Shown in pieces: positions 48,466 to 59,154 of a stretch of DNA of 64,000 nt (its first letter is position 1; the number at the start of each line of letters is the position of its first letter). The stretch covers positions 1,116,001 through 1,180,000 of the forward strand of contig CM030709.1 of assembly GCA_017979445.1 (NCBI GenBank). Direction: 5' to 3'. This stretch comes from Akebia trifoliata. Taxonomy: Eukaryota > Streptophyta > Magnoliopsida > Ranunculales > Lardizabalaceae. The position numbers and the translations under genes are program-made. The notes below the pieces were generated by a model. The model was not told where the DNA came from and did no database searches. It saw only the letters and a program-made list of their open reading frames with translations.

Positions 48466-48939
48466 ACGGTTTGTTAATTTAGATTTACCTTTACACCACT
48501 ACACAAAATTTCAGAAAAAACGCATTTTAAGAAAATTTCAGAAAAGCACATTTTAGATGATGATGGAATTATAAAATAAATTTAGATTTTTCCATACAAA
48601 TCCCTTTTCGTAAAACAAAAAAAAGGAAAATAAACTTATTTACAGAAATGGATTTTCGTAAAAAAATAAGCCACTTACAAGTATCTGTGAGATGATCAAT
48701 TGCTGTCCAAGTGGCTTAAGAATGAAGTGGACAGCACTTGTAATTATCGAGATCAGAAAGAGATGGAACATGAGAAGAGGCATTGCGTATTCCAAAGAGT
48801 GATCACCAAACCAAACTCCCTTTGAATTTACTTTAAAGGGATTAACGCAAATTTGATCATCATTTATTTGTGTCAACTGTTGGGTGTTGTTGAGATTGGC
48901 TTTTTCATAAATAAATATTATAGGTATTGTTGCATTCAT
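41909..48939 (-). CDS. CHX: CHX15-like cation/H+ antiporter, copy B, 796 aa
   Basis: The CDS joins 48939-48679 (87 codons), 45779-44775 (335) and 43033-41909 (374 plus TGA), with GTAAGT and GTACGT donors and CAG acceptors at exactly the positions used in copy A. The protein begins [10 protein letters not shown], then [18 protein letters not shown]; the exchanger core has [21 protein letters not shown] and [11 protein letters not shown] (Lys-407). The C-terminal cytosolic half is very close to copy A ([38 protein letters not shown]). Ile-223 Thr-224 replace the Asn-Asp of CHX15. No stop or frameshift over about 2.4 kb of coding sequence, although intron 1 (2899 bp) and intron 2 (1741 bp) are packed with palindromic elements, against 323 and 753 bp in A. 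Whether it splices efficiently cannot be told from sequence. Confidence 0.92.
43246..43267. repeat. (TA)n tract
   Basis: TA dinucleotide run directly abutting the left end (GGGTCAGG) of nested-hairpin copy 3. Confidence 0.85.
43268..43620. mobile_element. Nested-hairpin element, copy 3 (CHX B intron 2)
   Basis: Ends GGGTCAGGTTC and GAACCCGACCC, next to TA runs on both sides. Two internal hairpins: GGGCTGATTTTTTGTGAGGA with its inverse TCCTTGCCAAAAATCAGC, and a second GATTTTTTGCCAGGATGATC with its inverse. Outer arms TTGTCTTATATGGGCAAAAA / TTTTTGCCCATATAAGACAA pair as well. 353 bp, no coding capacity. Confidence 0.88.
43621..43702. repeat. Compound (TA)n(GA)n microsatellite
   Basis: About 18 TA units followed by about 23 GA units, between two nested-hairpin elements in intron 2 of CHX copy B. 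Confidence 0.95.
43702..44052. mobile_element. Nested-hairpin element, copy 4 (CHX B intron 2)
   Basis: Same hairpin core as copy 3 but different outer arms: TACGACCCCTATTACGACTC and its inverse GAGTCGTAATAGGGGTCGTA. The right end is GAACCCGACCC before a TA run; the matching left terminus has been replaced by the GA tract. Confidence 0.85.
45967..46108. mobile_element. Nested-hairpin element, copy 5 (half copy)
   Basis: One hairpin only (TTTTTGGTGAGAATGGAGAT region with its inverse ATCATCCTAACAAAAAAAATC), flanked by TTAGAAGTTTTGGATTGAGC and the inverse. It follows a TA run at about 45953-45966. In intron 1 of CHX copy B. Confidence 0.7.
46109..46693. other. CHX B intron 1, AT-rich filler
   Basis: Unassigned AT-rich sequence containing CAATTAGGCGTTTGCCTAAG followed by GGCCCC, a phrase seen in retrotransposon-derived plant repeats. 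No coding frame. Confidence 0.4.
46694..47032. mobile_element. Nested-hairpin element, copy 6 (CHX B intron 1)
   Basis: Starts GGGAACGGATCAAGGAAC, then hairpin 1 (TGTGAGGATGATCTCTATGA), a central GTGGATCGTCAATTTTTTGCC part, hairpin 2 (GAATGATCTTCTCATCATAG) and CAAAACCTCTAACCC. Its right end runs into the CA/CATA microsatellite. Confidence 0.75.
47033..47233. repeat. Compound (CA)n(CATA)n(TA)n microsatellite
   Basis: About 200 bp of CA, then CATA, then TA units with few interruptions, between nested-hairpin copies 6 and 7. It creates long frames of Ile-Tyr and Tyr-Val-Cys-Met repeats that are not genes. Confidence 0.97.
47234..47632. mobile_element. Nested-hairpin element, copy 7 (CHX B intron 1)
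   Basis: Ends GGGTCAGGTTCAAGGGCCAT and ATGGCCCTTGAACCTGACC, TA runs outside. Contains both hairpins and the central CTTTTAATGGGGTTAGAAG-type stretch. Its left half matches the right half of copy 9 in inverse, so copies 7 and 9 are the same element in opposite orientations. Confidence 0.92.
47645..48010. mobile_element. Nested-hairpin element, copy 8 (CHX B intron 1)
   Basis: Left GGGTCCCGTTCAGCAACAAA, right TTTGTTGCTGAACATTTCCC. The hairpins are near perfect: TTTTTGGTGAGGATGATCTC mirrored by GAGATCATCCTCACCAAAAA, twice. The centre has GTGGACCGTCCATTTTTTGT. TA runs on both sides. It lies between copies 7 and 9. Confidence 0.93.
48025..48433. mobile_element. Nested-hairpin element, copy 9 (CHX B intron 1)
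   Basis: Ends GGGTCAGGTTCAAGGGCCAT and ATGGCCCTTGAACCTGACCC, flanked by TA runs, 409 bp. Same subfamily as copy 7, opposite orientation. Confidence 0.92.
48434..48465. repeat. (TA)n(TG)n microsatellite
   Basis: Short TA then TG run at the right edge of nested-hairpin copy 9. Confidence 0.85.
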
Positions 48940-49310
48940 GGCTGAAGCTTTTGACTGATATCTGTATCACGAGAGAGTTAAGAGAGATACCGATCAAAAG
49001 TGGGAAAAAAGGTAAAATTAATGAGAGAGAACATATAATTCTCAATTAGTCTCAACAGGGCTTATTTATAAATTAAAATATTGATTAAAAGGGATTTTGA
49101 AGATTATAAAATAAAAATGATATATATATATATATATATAAAATAAGCAACGGATTTATAGGATCGTGACTGGGTTTCAATTTGGTTAGTTTTTGACCAA
49201 AATATTCCTTTTCGGACTTTTGTTTTGGACCTAAAATATTATATTATTTAAGGTGTTGAAAATGGGTATTTTTGGCTTACATTTTTTTTGGGTTTGTTAC
49301 AATGCTCCGA
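48940..49310. promoter_or_regulatory. CHX copy B upstream region
   Basis: Sequence shared with the upstream of copy A (AAGCTTCAGCCATG leader context, GGGATTTTGAAGATTA-like, ACTTTTGTTTTGGACCTAAA). It therefore probably holds the promoter. It is interrupted by a (TA)n run at about 49121-49140 that is missing in copy A. No specific element can be assigned. Confidence 0.45.
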
Positions 49311-50173
49311 CTATTGAGTACCCAAACTTAAAATAAAAAAATTCAATAGTGAAGTATAAAGATTTTTTTTTGAAGTTTGTAGAACTTCTTCTTCTACCAT
49401 CCTGCGGTATCAGATCATGTTTTTGAATAGTAGAAGGTGATCAAGAAATTTCTATTGTCCACTGTGGGCAAGAGAGAAATTTCCTCTTTTTTTATTAATG
49501 TCATTTGCACCACATGTCAAATGGTTGTTGGACTGTGAGCAAATTTACTCACAGCCATGGTTTTAAAATTCGGTTTCACGTCTCATCTTGTCCATGTTAA
49601 ATACCAAGTCACCTCAGAGGAATTTTTCGATACGCTTGAGACGTCTTGTTCAAAAATTTGAAAAATGAACATGGGGTTCTAAATCTCGTTTGAAAAGTTG
49701 ACTCAGTCTCATCCATATCTGATACCAAGACGACTCGGACGAGTTTTGAAACCATGCTCACAACCTTGTGAGCAAAAAAGCACTCAAGGCATTGTTGAGA
49801 AAGAAGAAAAGAGTTATAAAAGTAGTGCAACATGAACTTGCATCCCTAATTTAGAAAATTACCCTTGCATGTTTGACGTTCCACGTAGTGAAGACTAGTT
49901 GAGTGATTTTTCTCTCAAAGAGCTGTGAACAAATACGCTCATGGTCCAATAGCCATTTGACATGTGGCGCAAATGACATTAGTAATAAGAGAGAAAATTT
50001 CTATCTCATCTTCACGGTGGCAAATAGAAATTTTTTGATCGAATCACCTTCTGCCATTCAAAAACATGATCTGATGCCATTGGGTCATAGAGGAAGAAAT
50101 TCTACTAATTACAATAAATAAAAAAAAAAAATTTCACCATTGAATTTTAATTTTAAGTTTGGGTACTCGATAG
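49311..50173. mobile_element. Long-TIR element, possibly Mutator-like MITE
   Basis: About 250-bp inverted arms: 49311-49556 and 49919-50173. Matching blocks are GAGTACCCAAACTTAAAAT, ATCAGATCATGTTTTTGAAT, AATGTCATTTGC.CCACATG (one base differs) and CAAATGG. The middle (49557-49918) has no domain-bearing frame. Long arms suit the Mutator-like superfamily; no 9-bp duplication identified. Confidence 0.65.
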
Positions 50174-50329
50174 CTGTCCACTTTCAATTCCATAGATCAA
50201 GCTTGAAATCTTTTTTTGATTATGTGTTTTTTTAATAAAATCTTGAAGGCTATGGTATTAGATTGATAATGTGAAAATCCATGTGGTTTCAATGACTCAT
50301 TTTAAGATTTTAAATCTCAGAATTGAAAT

Positions 50330-50935
50330 TCCTAGGGTAGAAGATGTGCGGGCAAGAGGGAGAAATTTTCTCTCTATGAATGATGTCATTTGCACCACAT
50401 GTAGGGGTGTCAACGGATAGTCGAAAATTGGAATCTGATTCGAATTTGAATTCGAAAAAATGAATATTATCCAAAAATTTCAGATATCGGATTCGAATTT
50501 GGATAGTTTTATATATTCGAATCCTTATCGGATTCGGCTTCAGATATCAACATTTCAAATCTGATAATATCCGATTTGAAATAATATATAATATAAATTA
50601 TTTTATTTGATTTATTTTTTATATAAATAATATAATTTATTTTATATTATTTATTATATAAATAGTATAATATATAATAGATTTTTTTTTAATAAGGAAA
50701 ATTGTGTTTTTTATAATATACAAATTATTCGAATTCTAATAGGATATTATCTGATATCCGATAGGATAATCGAATTCGAATTCAGATAAAGTTTTAGGAT
50801 ATCTGTCGAATTTGAATATCAGATAAAAATTTAAGATTCGGATTTGGATATTGTTGTATCCGAACCGATAAGCATCCGTTGGCAACCCTAGCCACACGTC
50901 TAACGGCTGTTCGGCTGTGAGCAAAAAATCATTCA
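50330..50935. mobile_element. Third copy of the long-TIR arm, split by a hAT MITE
   Basis: 50330-50401 (GGCAAGAGGGAGAAATTTTC to TTTGCACCACATG) and 50891-50935 (CCACACGTCTAACGGCTGTT to GTGAGCAAAAAATCATTCAC) form one arm-like sequence interrupted by the element at 50402-50890. Confidence 0.6.
50402..50890. mobile_element. hAT-type MITE, 489 bp
   Basis: TAGGGGTGTCAACGGATA at the left and ATCCGTTGGCAACCCTA at the right are inverted. Flanks ACCACATG and GCCACACG form an 8-bp duplication with two mismatches. The inside is repeated TCGAATTCGAAT / GGATATC sequence. A truncated relative begins at about 60050 (AGGGGTATCAATGGGTC). Confidence 0.75.
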
Positions 50936-51488
50936 CAATGCCCAAAGAAATATTAGCAATAAAAAGAAGATTTCACTAAAGAAAACCAATAGCATAAAAT
51001 AGAAAGGGCCACACTTCTTTTTATATTTAAAAATGGGAGTTTGCAATTTATATATATATATATATATATATTAATATTCAGTGTCTCTGATTCGTTTTAT
51101 TTAAAAGAAGAACAATTGCAAAAGAGTAACATAAGCACAATGATTCCACAATATAAAAGTAAAAATAAAGATATCTCTTTTGACACTTCGATTAGATAAA
51201 AAATCATGAAAATCCAAGAGATGAGATTCAAACATAGGTATATATTAATTTCTAAACCAAATCTAAAGAGAGATTAGACAATCAATCCCTTAAATTGGAC
51301 CAAAAGGGAACATGTGGAAAATTGATCGTGAGAAAAATAGATCATAAATGAAGATCACAAGCAAAGAATTCAAAACTACAAGAAGATGAATAAATTTTAA
51401 ACCCTTCAAGATTATGTATTGAAGTGCAACCTCGAGGTTAACAGAGGCTATAAAAAACTAAAAGGGGGAGGGGGAGGGGGTAAAGTTA
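50936..51488. other. Intergenic, no gene seen
   Basis: AT-rich, with a (TA)n run at 51049-51071 and a GGGGGAGGG run near 51466-51480. Confidence 0.45.
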
Positions 51489-52046
51489 GGTGTGCAACTC
51501 ACGATTAATGGTTTGCAAATAGTCAGTCCCTGTACAAAATTACCCTTGTTTAGTCAGTCCCTTTACAAAATTACCCTTGTTTATTACAAAAACTACCCTT
51601 ACATGTTTGACGTGTGGCACAAGAGTTTGTGACAAAAAATTTGGTGAGAAAAATATCACTCCCACAACTATCTAATTTAATGCTATTGAAAATTGATTAA
51701 TATACAAAATGGTGAACTATTCAAATCAATTCTGAAAATGATAAATTACCATTAATGAAAATAAGTTTTTTTTACTAATTTGGTGTGCAACTCACGATTA
51801 ATGGTTTGCAAATAGTCAGTCCCTTTAGAAAATTACCCTTGTTTATTACAAAATCTTCCCTTACATGTTTGACGTGTGGCACAAGAGTTTGTGACAAAAA
51901 ATTTGGTGAGAAAAAAATGACTCCCAGAACAACTATCTAATTTAATGCTATTGAAAATTGATTAATATACAAAATGGCGAACTATTCAAATTAATTCTGA
52001 AAATGATAAATTACCATTTATGAAAATAAGTTCTTTTTACTAATTG
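51489..52046. repeat. Tandem duplication, about 290-bp unit
   Basis: Unit 1 (51489-51781) and unit 2 (51782-52046) both run from GGTGTGCAACTCACGATTAA through GTTTGACGTGTGGCACAAGA to AAAATAAGTT.TTTTTACTAATT (one base differs). Unit 1 holds an extra small duplication of AGTCAGTCCCT.TACAAAATT. Near identity suggests a recent event. Confidence 0.9.
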
Positions 52047-54282
52047 GTAGAAATTAAAATAATCAGCGTTTTGATAAATTTAATACCAAAATACCTTTTT
52101 CTCTTTCTCTCTTTCTTTTTATTATCTTTTGTTTTTTACACTTTCCATACAAACATTGTAAGATTTTAAGCCTTGCTAAATGTTGTTTTTCTCAATTGGA
52201 TTACCACAACAGCAATCTGACACCATAGCCCTCTAAATTTCATTGAAAAACTCCGAACAACAAAAAAAATCAAAAATAATTTCTTTTAAACTTGATCCAA
52301 GCTTTTGAAAATGGATGGCTGATGAACTCCCAAACTTAAAATTAAAATTCAACGGTAAAAAATAATTTTTTCAAAAATTGTTTTTTTTCAAATTTCGTAG
52401 AATTTTATCCTCTACAACCCTCAAGCATCAGATCATGTTTTTAGAGGCTATAAAGTTAGTTGGCCGTCGATAATACATATAGCGTCGGTGGTTTTAGCGA
52501 CAACATTGACGACCAGGGTGGCTATCGCTATATGTATTTTTGACGGTTTCCCCTATAATGACAGTCGTCGACCCTCGCTATATCCCTATTTTACTATAGT
52601 GGGGTATTTTGGTAAAAAAATATTTTTTTGGTGCAAATTTCAAATTTCAAAGTGTATTTAGTGCACTTTAATGTGTACCCTTAGGGCACACATTAAGAAG
52701 GAAAAATTTTTGCTCACAGAACTTTAAAAAATCTGGGATCCGCCAATCACACATGTACACATGTGTATGTTACCACATATGTTGAAAATCTGATCAACCA
52801 CTAGGATGTTACCACATAAGTTGAAAAACACTTAAAATCTGAACTCTTAGTCATTCAAAATTTTCTCTCCACCAACCAATCACTCGTGCTTTTTTCAATA
52901 CATGTGGCATCATGCCAACTGTTAATCAACTTATCACAGAAATTTCCTAACAGCAAATTCTTGTCTATTTATTACTAAAACTAGCTTACTTTACCAAGTT
53001 TGTTACAATAAATACATTAGATACCAGATATAACAAGTATGGGAAATTTTATTGACATGCCAAAAGAACTCTAAGGGGGCTCTAATATTTAGGAGCACCT
53101 TTAAAAATCCAAAATTTGGGCTGGGCACTCCATGTCAAAGGGTGATAGAGATAAGTGTATGCATTATAATAATGTGCATGAGATACACTATATCAATGCT
53201 ATGATTTATCTCATCACATATCTTCCAAATCTTAGATTTGTCTCAATTATGATCAATTAAAATTAATTAGGGATATTATATTGGATTGATGGATTATCTT
53301 TCCATATTCATGGATATTTTTAATCTACATAAAACCCTATTGGATATGTAATCACCATCCAATAATTTCTTCAAAGGGTACCCTTCTCACCTCCAACAAT
53401 TTCAACAACTCAGGCAAGGAGGAGAAGAAGAAGAAAAAACAGAGAGTGAGAGAGATTGGAGGAAGTGGTATCGGGGTGTTGAATCTCTAGAGAAGACAGA
53501 GAGAAGAAGAAGATCGAGTATAGAAAGAATAAATTTTTTATTCTTTTTTTTTCACTTTGGCCTACCCTCAAAGAAAGTTGGCATGTCAATAAAATTTCCC
53601 AATAAGTATTTGATGAAAAAGAACAAATAAAAAAAATGCAACAGATAGGTCTGTAGTTAAGATTTATGTAAGATTAAATTTGTTTAATAATTACTTTAAA
53701 ATATTACGTTTAAATTTTATGTCATATTTTATCTTTTAATATAGTGCAAATACTTTTTTTTCTTTTTTCTTTTTTCAGTTTTAAATTCATGATGATGATT
53801 TTGAAAATAAAATAATAAAAAAATATCTTCGTAATTTGCAAAAACTAATATATGGTTAAAGTGGTGGGGGATTGGCTTTTATTCTATATTAATTAGGTGC
53901 TTTTGAAGATGAGCATAATAAAAGAAAAAATATTTCTAACAAAGAAATTCTTAGTGCCCTTTCTTTAATTTCAGTCCATTTTACGCAGAATATTTCTATG
54001 GGCTCCTTTTGTAATTGGACCTTATGGGTAAAATTTTGTAGAAGCTCATAGCTTCATAGGATGGGAAATGTGTTGCTATGCCATTTCTTAAAGCAGAGAA
54101 GTGAAAAAATAATTCAAATCTCAGTGAGCTGTTCTAATTCTATCAAACAAATTTGAATTCAAAAACAAAAACAAAAAGAGTATTTGGGCTACCCATCATT
54201 ATAAACTGGTAAACTTTTCACAAAAATTCTTATTCAAAATCTAATAACTAACTTGTGATTCAATGGTGCGCTGGGGCATGCC
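52047..54282. other. Intergenic between CHX B and C, no gene
   Basis: 52200-52460 resembles the long-TIR arm of 49311-50173. 52455-52605 ends CCTATTTTACTATAGTG, the inverse of CACTATAGTAAAATAGG, and looks like one end of a CACTA element with TATAGCG repeats. The rest is unassigned and AT-rich; no gene-like frame. Confidence 0.45.
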
Positions 54283-57262
54283 CTATACCTGTGCTTGTTG
54301 CACCACCAAGATGGAAGGCACACCCTTGAAATCTGGTGCAGCCAATATATCTCCAATTATTCCTAACTCTGGGTATTCAGTCCAATCTGTAAGACCCACT
54401 GTGAGTGGGGACTCCTCATGTCGTCTCCCAACCATCACAAGATCGTAAGCATTCTCCATTGATTGAATCGTATTTACTACTCCTCCCCCATCTCTCACCT
54501 CTTCATCTTTGTATCGAACCCGATCATTTTGTAAGGTTACCAGCCTAAAATTACTCAATATTTCATTATCAAGCATCCTTACCCTCATATTATCAGAGAT
54601 AATGTCCTTAGAGCAAAAACGAATCACTGTGAGCCTTATGTTTGGTTGCTCTACTATTCTTGTTGCATATGACAATGCTTCTTGGTCGTCAACACCACAA
54701 AAGAAAAGAACGCCGACATTGTACGACGATGAAATTTTTTTACCCTCATCCACAGAAGAAATCAAGTTCAAGTTGTGGTGATCGATAAGGATTCCCACTG
54801 AACAAGGGGCCTTGTCGATTACATTGACGTTGAGGTTTCTAATGGTAGTTGATATCTCTACCGTACTTGTTATCAACCATTGCTTGTGGAAAGGAATAAT
54901 TATAAGGGAAGTTCTCTGCTCTAGAGCAAGCCAGCACACATCATCGTGAATTCTCACGAAAGGAGAGATGGACGTGAAGGCATCTACTGAGACGATGCCT
55001 TTGTTGGTTTGCTCATATCTTCTGAAGACTTTGATGATGGATTCTGGTAGAGAAGGTTTAGCAGAATCTTTAGCTTTAGTATTCCGTCAGTGAGTTATGA
55101 GTAACGGGGCATTACGACCCACCATTTCGACAAGGTGGAGTACAGAAACATTAATAGGGCTCTGCCTGCTAGGATTGGAAGCTTCGAGGAGTCTGATGAT
55201 GCTTGAGTCATTGTCTTGGGTGTGGACACAAGCAAGTATGCTGAGTTCAGTACCATGTCCATTGTTTAGGCTGGTCCTTCTCTTGTATGTTAGGTATCTT
55301 CTCGATGGATCATAAAGGTATCTTACCAGGGGTGACACCACCCCAGTTATCACCAATACAATACCATAATCGAGTACATTTCCAGGTCAAAAATCTGCAC
55401 ACACAAAATAGAGAAACTCTTTTCTATATTTTTTTAAAAAAATCTAGTCTAAGTGACAGTAAAATTAAACACACATATTCCTAAGGATTCTCAAGAATAA
55501 TGGATTTTTAGGAAACTGTTACTGATGATCCATTCGAAAACTATATTTTTATTTTGAGGTTTTTTAAATCCTCATAAATATAAGTAGCTAGGACTGTCAT
55601 ATTCCCTTGAATAATAACAAAGAAATTAAATTATTTCCAAACAATGATAAACTATAGTCCCTTAATATCTTGGCCATAGCTACATCCACATCAGAATGAG
55701 TGCGAATTTGTATGCATGATGCCCTGCATCAACCTAAGCACTCCTTTGAAGTTTTTTCAATGACATGCGGATTGGAACGACAAGTCAATGCCAGGCACTT
55801 GCATACAAATATAATAGAATCAGATTTAAATTTCTAATTTTTTTTCCTTAGCCGTAACTTAGTAAGCCCGTGTGCCATGTGTTTGAGGCAAAACCGGGAA
55901 TATTAGACTTCCAACATTAAAAATAGTGAATGATGTAAAAGTTATGTACAGTACATGAGCGAGAGACATTTCAAGGTGTTTGGATAGATCAATTATGCCT
56001 TTGGAGTTCATGATGAGAGCAAGCGAGAACGCATCTTGCAAGGGCATCTTGTAGATGAGAGGAGCCAACACGGTCCCTATGGTCTTTGCCAAGAAAGAGA
56101 CAACAATGAGAAGTTCGACGATACACACAAGCTTGAAATTTTTTATGGCAAACACATCCATCTTTAAACCAGAAATAGTGAAAAAAATTGGCAAGAAGAT
56201 CACTGAAACAATTGGTTCAAGCCTCTCTTCTAAGGCAGATCCTAAGGGTGGTCCATCTGGTATAACCAAGGCCAAGAAAAAAGGCGCTGCGTAAAAAACA
56301 TGTCCGATGCCCTGACTAATAAACGAACACGCCAATATCAATGTTATGATGGCAAAGATGTAGGATTCATTTACTGGTTTTCCTTCTGGGGTCTGTCTGA
56401 TTGCTCTTAATGCCAGTCGATGCGTGAAATACATACTAATAATCACTAAAAAAAGAGATGATACCACAGACCATGCCAATATGTCTAATTATTGATTCTT
56501 TAAATCAATGGTGAAATAATATAATTTCACAGCCCAGTTAAAAAAGGTAGTTATCATCGATGCAGTCAAGGCTATGCGACCAAGTTCAGAATTAAGAATC
56601 TTAAGCTCACTTAGGAAGCAAGTAATAACATGGAAGGCAGATTGGGAGTGGGTATCTGCTATTGATCTTAGAGAATCTCGCATGTTTTTGTCCATATTGA
56701 AACTAGAACCCAAGAGATTGGCTAGACCTGTACCTATTAGAATAGGAAACACGTAGGCTAAAACGCCTGTAGCAATGACTTCTGTCCCAGATTTTGTAAG
56801 CATCTTAACGTCCATCTTTACTCCAACAAGGATTTGGAAGAACATATGTCCAAACATTTAAATTCGATTAAGTATCATCCAGCCTTGGGGTGGGAACACA
56901 TGCGGCACAAAAGCATGGCTCTGGCTGAGCAGTGAAGGACCGAGTATAATACCTCCCTAGGGCACATATATAACTAATCATCAACCAAACAATTGTTCAA
57001 AAAACAGAATTGAAAACAGAGATTTTTCCATCATTGGATTTCAATTTTAAATCTAAGGGTTCAATGGCCGTCAATTTTTAAACTTAAGATTTGACTCCAA
57101 AAAGTACGTCTTCTTTGGGATTTTTTTTCAAACCCAATCTAGACCACATACAAGACGGCTGAGGTTTCATTTGGACCAACGGGGTAGTCGACGTGGCCCA
57201 AATGTGGACCTTGGTCCACACTCTACATGGTCCCTCAGTCCATGCCACATTTATATATATAT

Positions 57263-57605
57263 GGGTACCGTTCAGCATCAAACATTTTGGCCAACATTTT
57301 AGCCAATCATTTTTGTCCTACATGGGTTAGAAGTTTTGGAATGAGCTTATTTTTTGTGAGGATGATCTCTACGGTGAGGAGATCATCCTCACCAAAAATC
57401 AGCCCATTCGAAAACTTCTAGCCGCATGTTTACAAGTTGAAAAATCGTGGACCGTCCATTTTTTGTAAACCATTTTTGATGGGGTTAGAAGTTTTGGAAT
57501 GGGCTGATTTTTTGTGATGATGATCTCCTCACCGTAGAGATCATCCTCACCAAAACATAGCCCATTCCGAATCTTCTAATCCCATTAAAAGTAGTTTAGA
57601 AAAAA
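57263..57605. mobile_element. Nested-hairpin element, copy 10 (CHX C intron 1)
   Basis: Starts GGGTACCGTTCAGCATCAAA after a TA run, with hairpins TTTTTTGTGAGGATGATCTC / GAGATCATCCTCACCAAAAA and TGATGATGATCTCCTCACCG / GATCATCCTCACCAAA. Its right end is lost or decayed after 57605. Confidence 0.82.
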
Positions 57606-57992
57606 CTGTTGTTACAAGTGTTGTCACAATTACTGCCTCTTGAACCATTTTGATATATTTATATCTATATAATAAAACACAACGGCAAGGCACACTTGTG
57701 GGGAATAAACTTTCCATCGATCACTTTATTGATTTCTGCCTCCCCCACTCCTTTTCCCTTTTTGTAATAATACTCCTCTAACTTTACTATTTTAACTCTT
57801 CAATCTCAAAGATTTTTTTAATAATATCCCTCTAATCTTATTATTTTTTCCATTTTTACCTCGTAACCCTAGAGAGAATACTTGTGCTCACAGGCAAACT
57901 CTGATATATATAATAAGAGAGAGAGAGAGTACCAATCTCTTTAATTAATTCAATTTTGTGTCCCTAATCATGCAATATCTAATTAGGTACAA

Positions 57993-58144
57993 TGATAATC
58001 TGACCCTCTTTTTTTCAGACGCTCATATATGCTCCCTGACATGGCAGTTATATAACGACAAATATATTTCTTGTATATCCCGAAGCAAAGGATCTATGGT
58101 TATGTTATGGGGGCATCCGGAAAAAAGAGCGTCAGATTATAACA
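57993..58144. mobile_element. Fold-back MITE (CHX C intron 1)
   Basis: TGATAATCTGACCCTCTTTT is mirrored by AAAAAAGAGCGTCAGATTATAA; the loop side reads AAGGATCTATGGTTATGTTA. Confidence 0.75.
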
Positions 58145-58864
58145 ACTCTCTAATTAAAACCACTTCAACTCACACAACAAAGCATAAATTAAAATATCAC
58201 GTACAAGTATCTGCGAGATGATGGATATTTGTCCAATGAGGCTTTAAAAGAACTTGGATGGTGGGTGTGATTAAGGAGATAAGAGCGAGCTCCAACAATA
58301 GAACGGGCACTGAATATTGAAAAAGCTTATCACCAAATATTATGCCCATTGAATTGATGCTATAGGAACTCAAGCAAAATTCAGAATTATTCTGTGATTG
58401 TGCATTTGGTTGTTCTTGTATGTAGAGATTAAGCCATCCCATCGAAAGTTTCGATCTTGTTGCATTCTCCATAGCTGAAGCTTTTGGCCGAGTTCCTTGT
58501 ATGAAGAGACAGAGAGATAAGAAAAAAATACAAAGGAGATTAGAGGAATCAAACTCATTCGAAATTAAAAATACATATAGAAATGCTAAGGTCCAAGCAC
58601 TCATTGGGGGTGTTAACCTCCTCCCATTTTTTTCGTTGGACATAACATACCATTAAGAAGCTGTGAGACATCATGACATTTTTAAAGGTTCTCAGTTCCT
58701 TCCGTTGTCCTTGGGTTGAGAACTTGAGATTGATAAAAAAGTGGAAAGAAAACTGGAAAGAAGGAAGTCTACGGACTTACCTCTTTATTAAGGATGTCTT
58801 ACATCCAATGAAAGAGTTTGATGGCCGAGTGATAAAATTCTCCAATTTTTTTAAAAAAAGAGTT

Positions 58865-59101
58865 GTGATAATATGACTCTTCCACGTGGCATATTCAATC
58901 GATTCCCTGATGTGGGGTGTGCCAAAACCATAAACATATGCCTTGGGATACACAACCACACATCTCCCATAAATCTGTGCAGTTGTGTATATGGGGATGT
59001 GCCATTGTGTTTTTTGAGGCATAAAGTCTATGGTTATGGTTATGGCACAACCCACATCAGGGAGTCGATTGAGTATGCCACATGGGGAGTCATATTATCA
59101 C
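58865..59101. mobile_element. Fold-back MITE upstream of CHX C
   Basis: GTGATAATATGACTC / GAGTCATATTATCAC ends; inside ATTCAATCGATTCCCTGATG pairs with CATCAGGGAGTCGATTGAGT. Contains CACGTGGCATA and ATGGTTATGG. 237 bp, no coding function although it creates short frames on both strands. Confidence 0.88.
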
Positions 59102-59154
59102 CACTCTTAAAAAAGTCGTGATAGATTCACAATTCCTACAATTAGAAATGAGTC

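Larger units (their letters stand above)
54283..58472 (-). pseudogene. CHX15-like antiporter pseudogene, copy C
   Basis: Three exons in the same places as A and B: 58472-58205, 56956-55955 (1002 nt, identical in length to A) and about 55394-54283. Lesions: one extra base near 58236 (268 nt instead of a multiple of three) shifts the frame before QIL at the exon 1 donor; TAA at 56858-56860 before MFGHMFFQILVGVKMD; TAA at 56489-56491; TGA at 55087-55089 where A has Arg (CGA to TGA); and a probable 5-nt loss near the start of exon 3. Recognisable parts include [44 protein letters not shown] and PELGIIGDILAAPDFKG. It is more divergent from A and B than they are from each other. Intron 1 holds a nested-hairpin element and a fold-back MITE. 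Confidence 0.92.

Noticed and set aside
54283..58472. CHX copy C as a working gene using alternative starts or splice sites
   Set aside because: It has a frameshift in exon 1 and in-frame stops in exons 2 and 3 at positions that are coding in A and B; no splice choice removes all of them without losing the membrane core.
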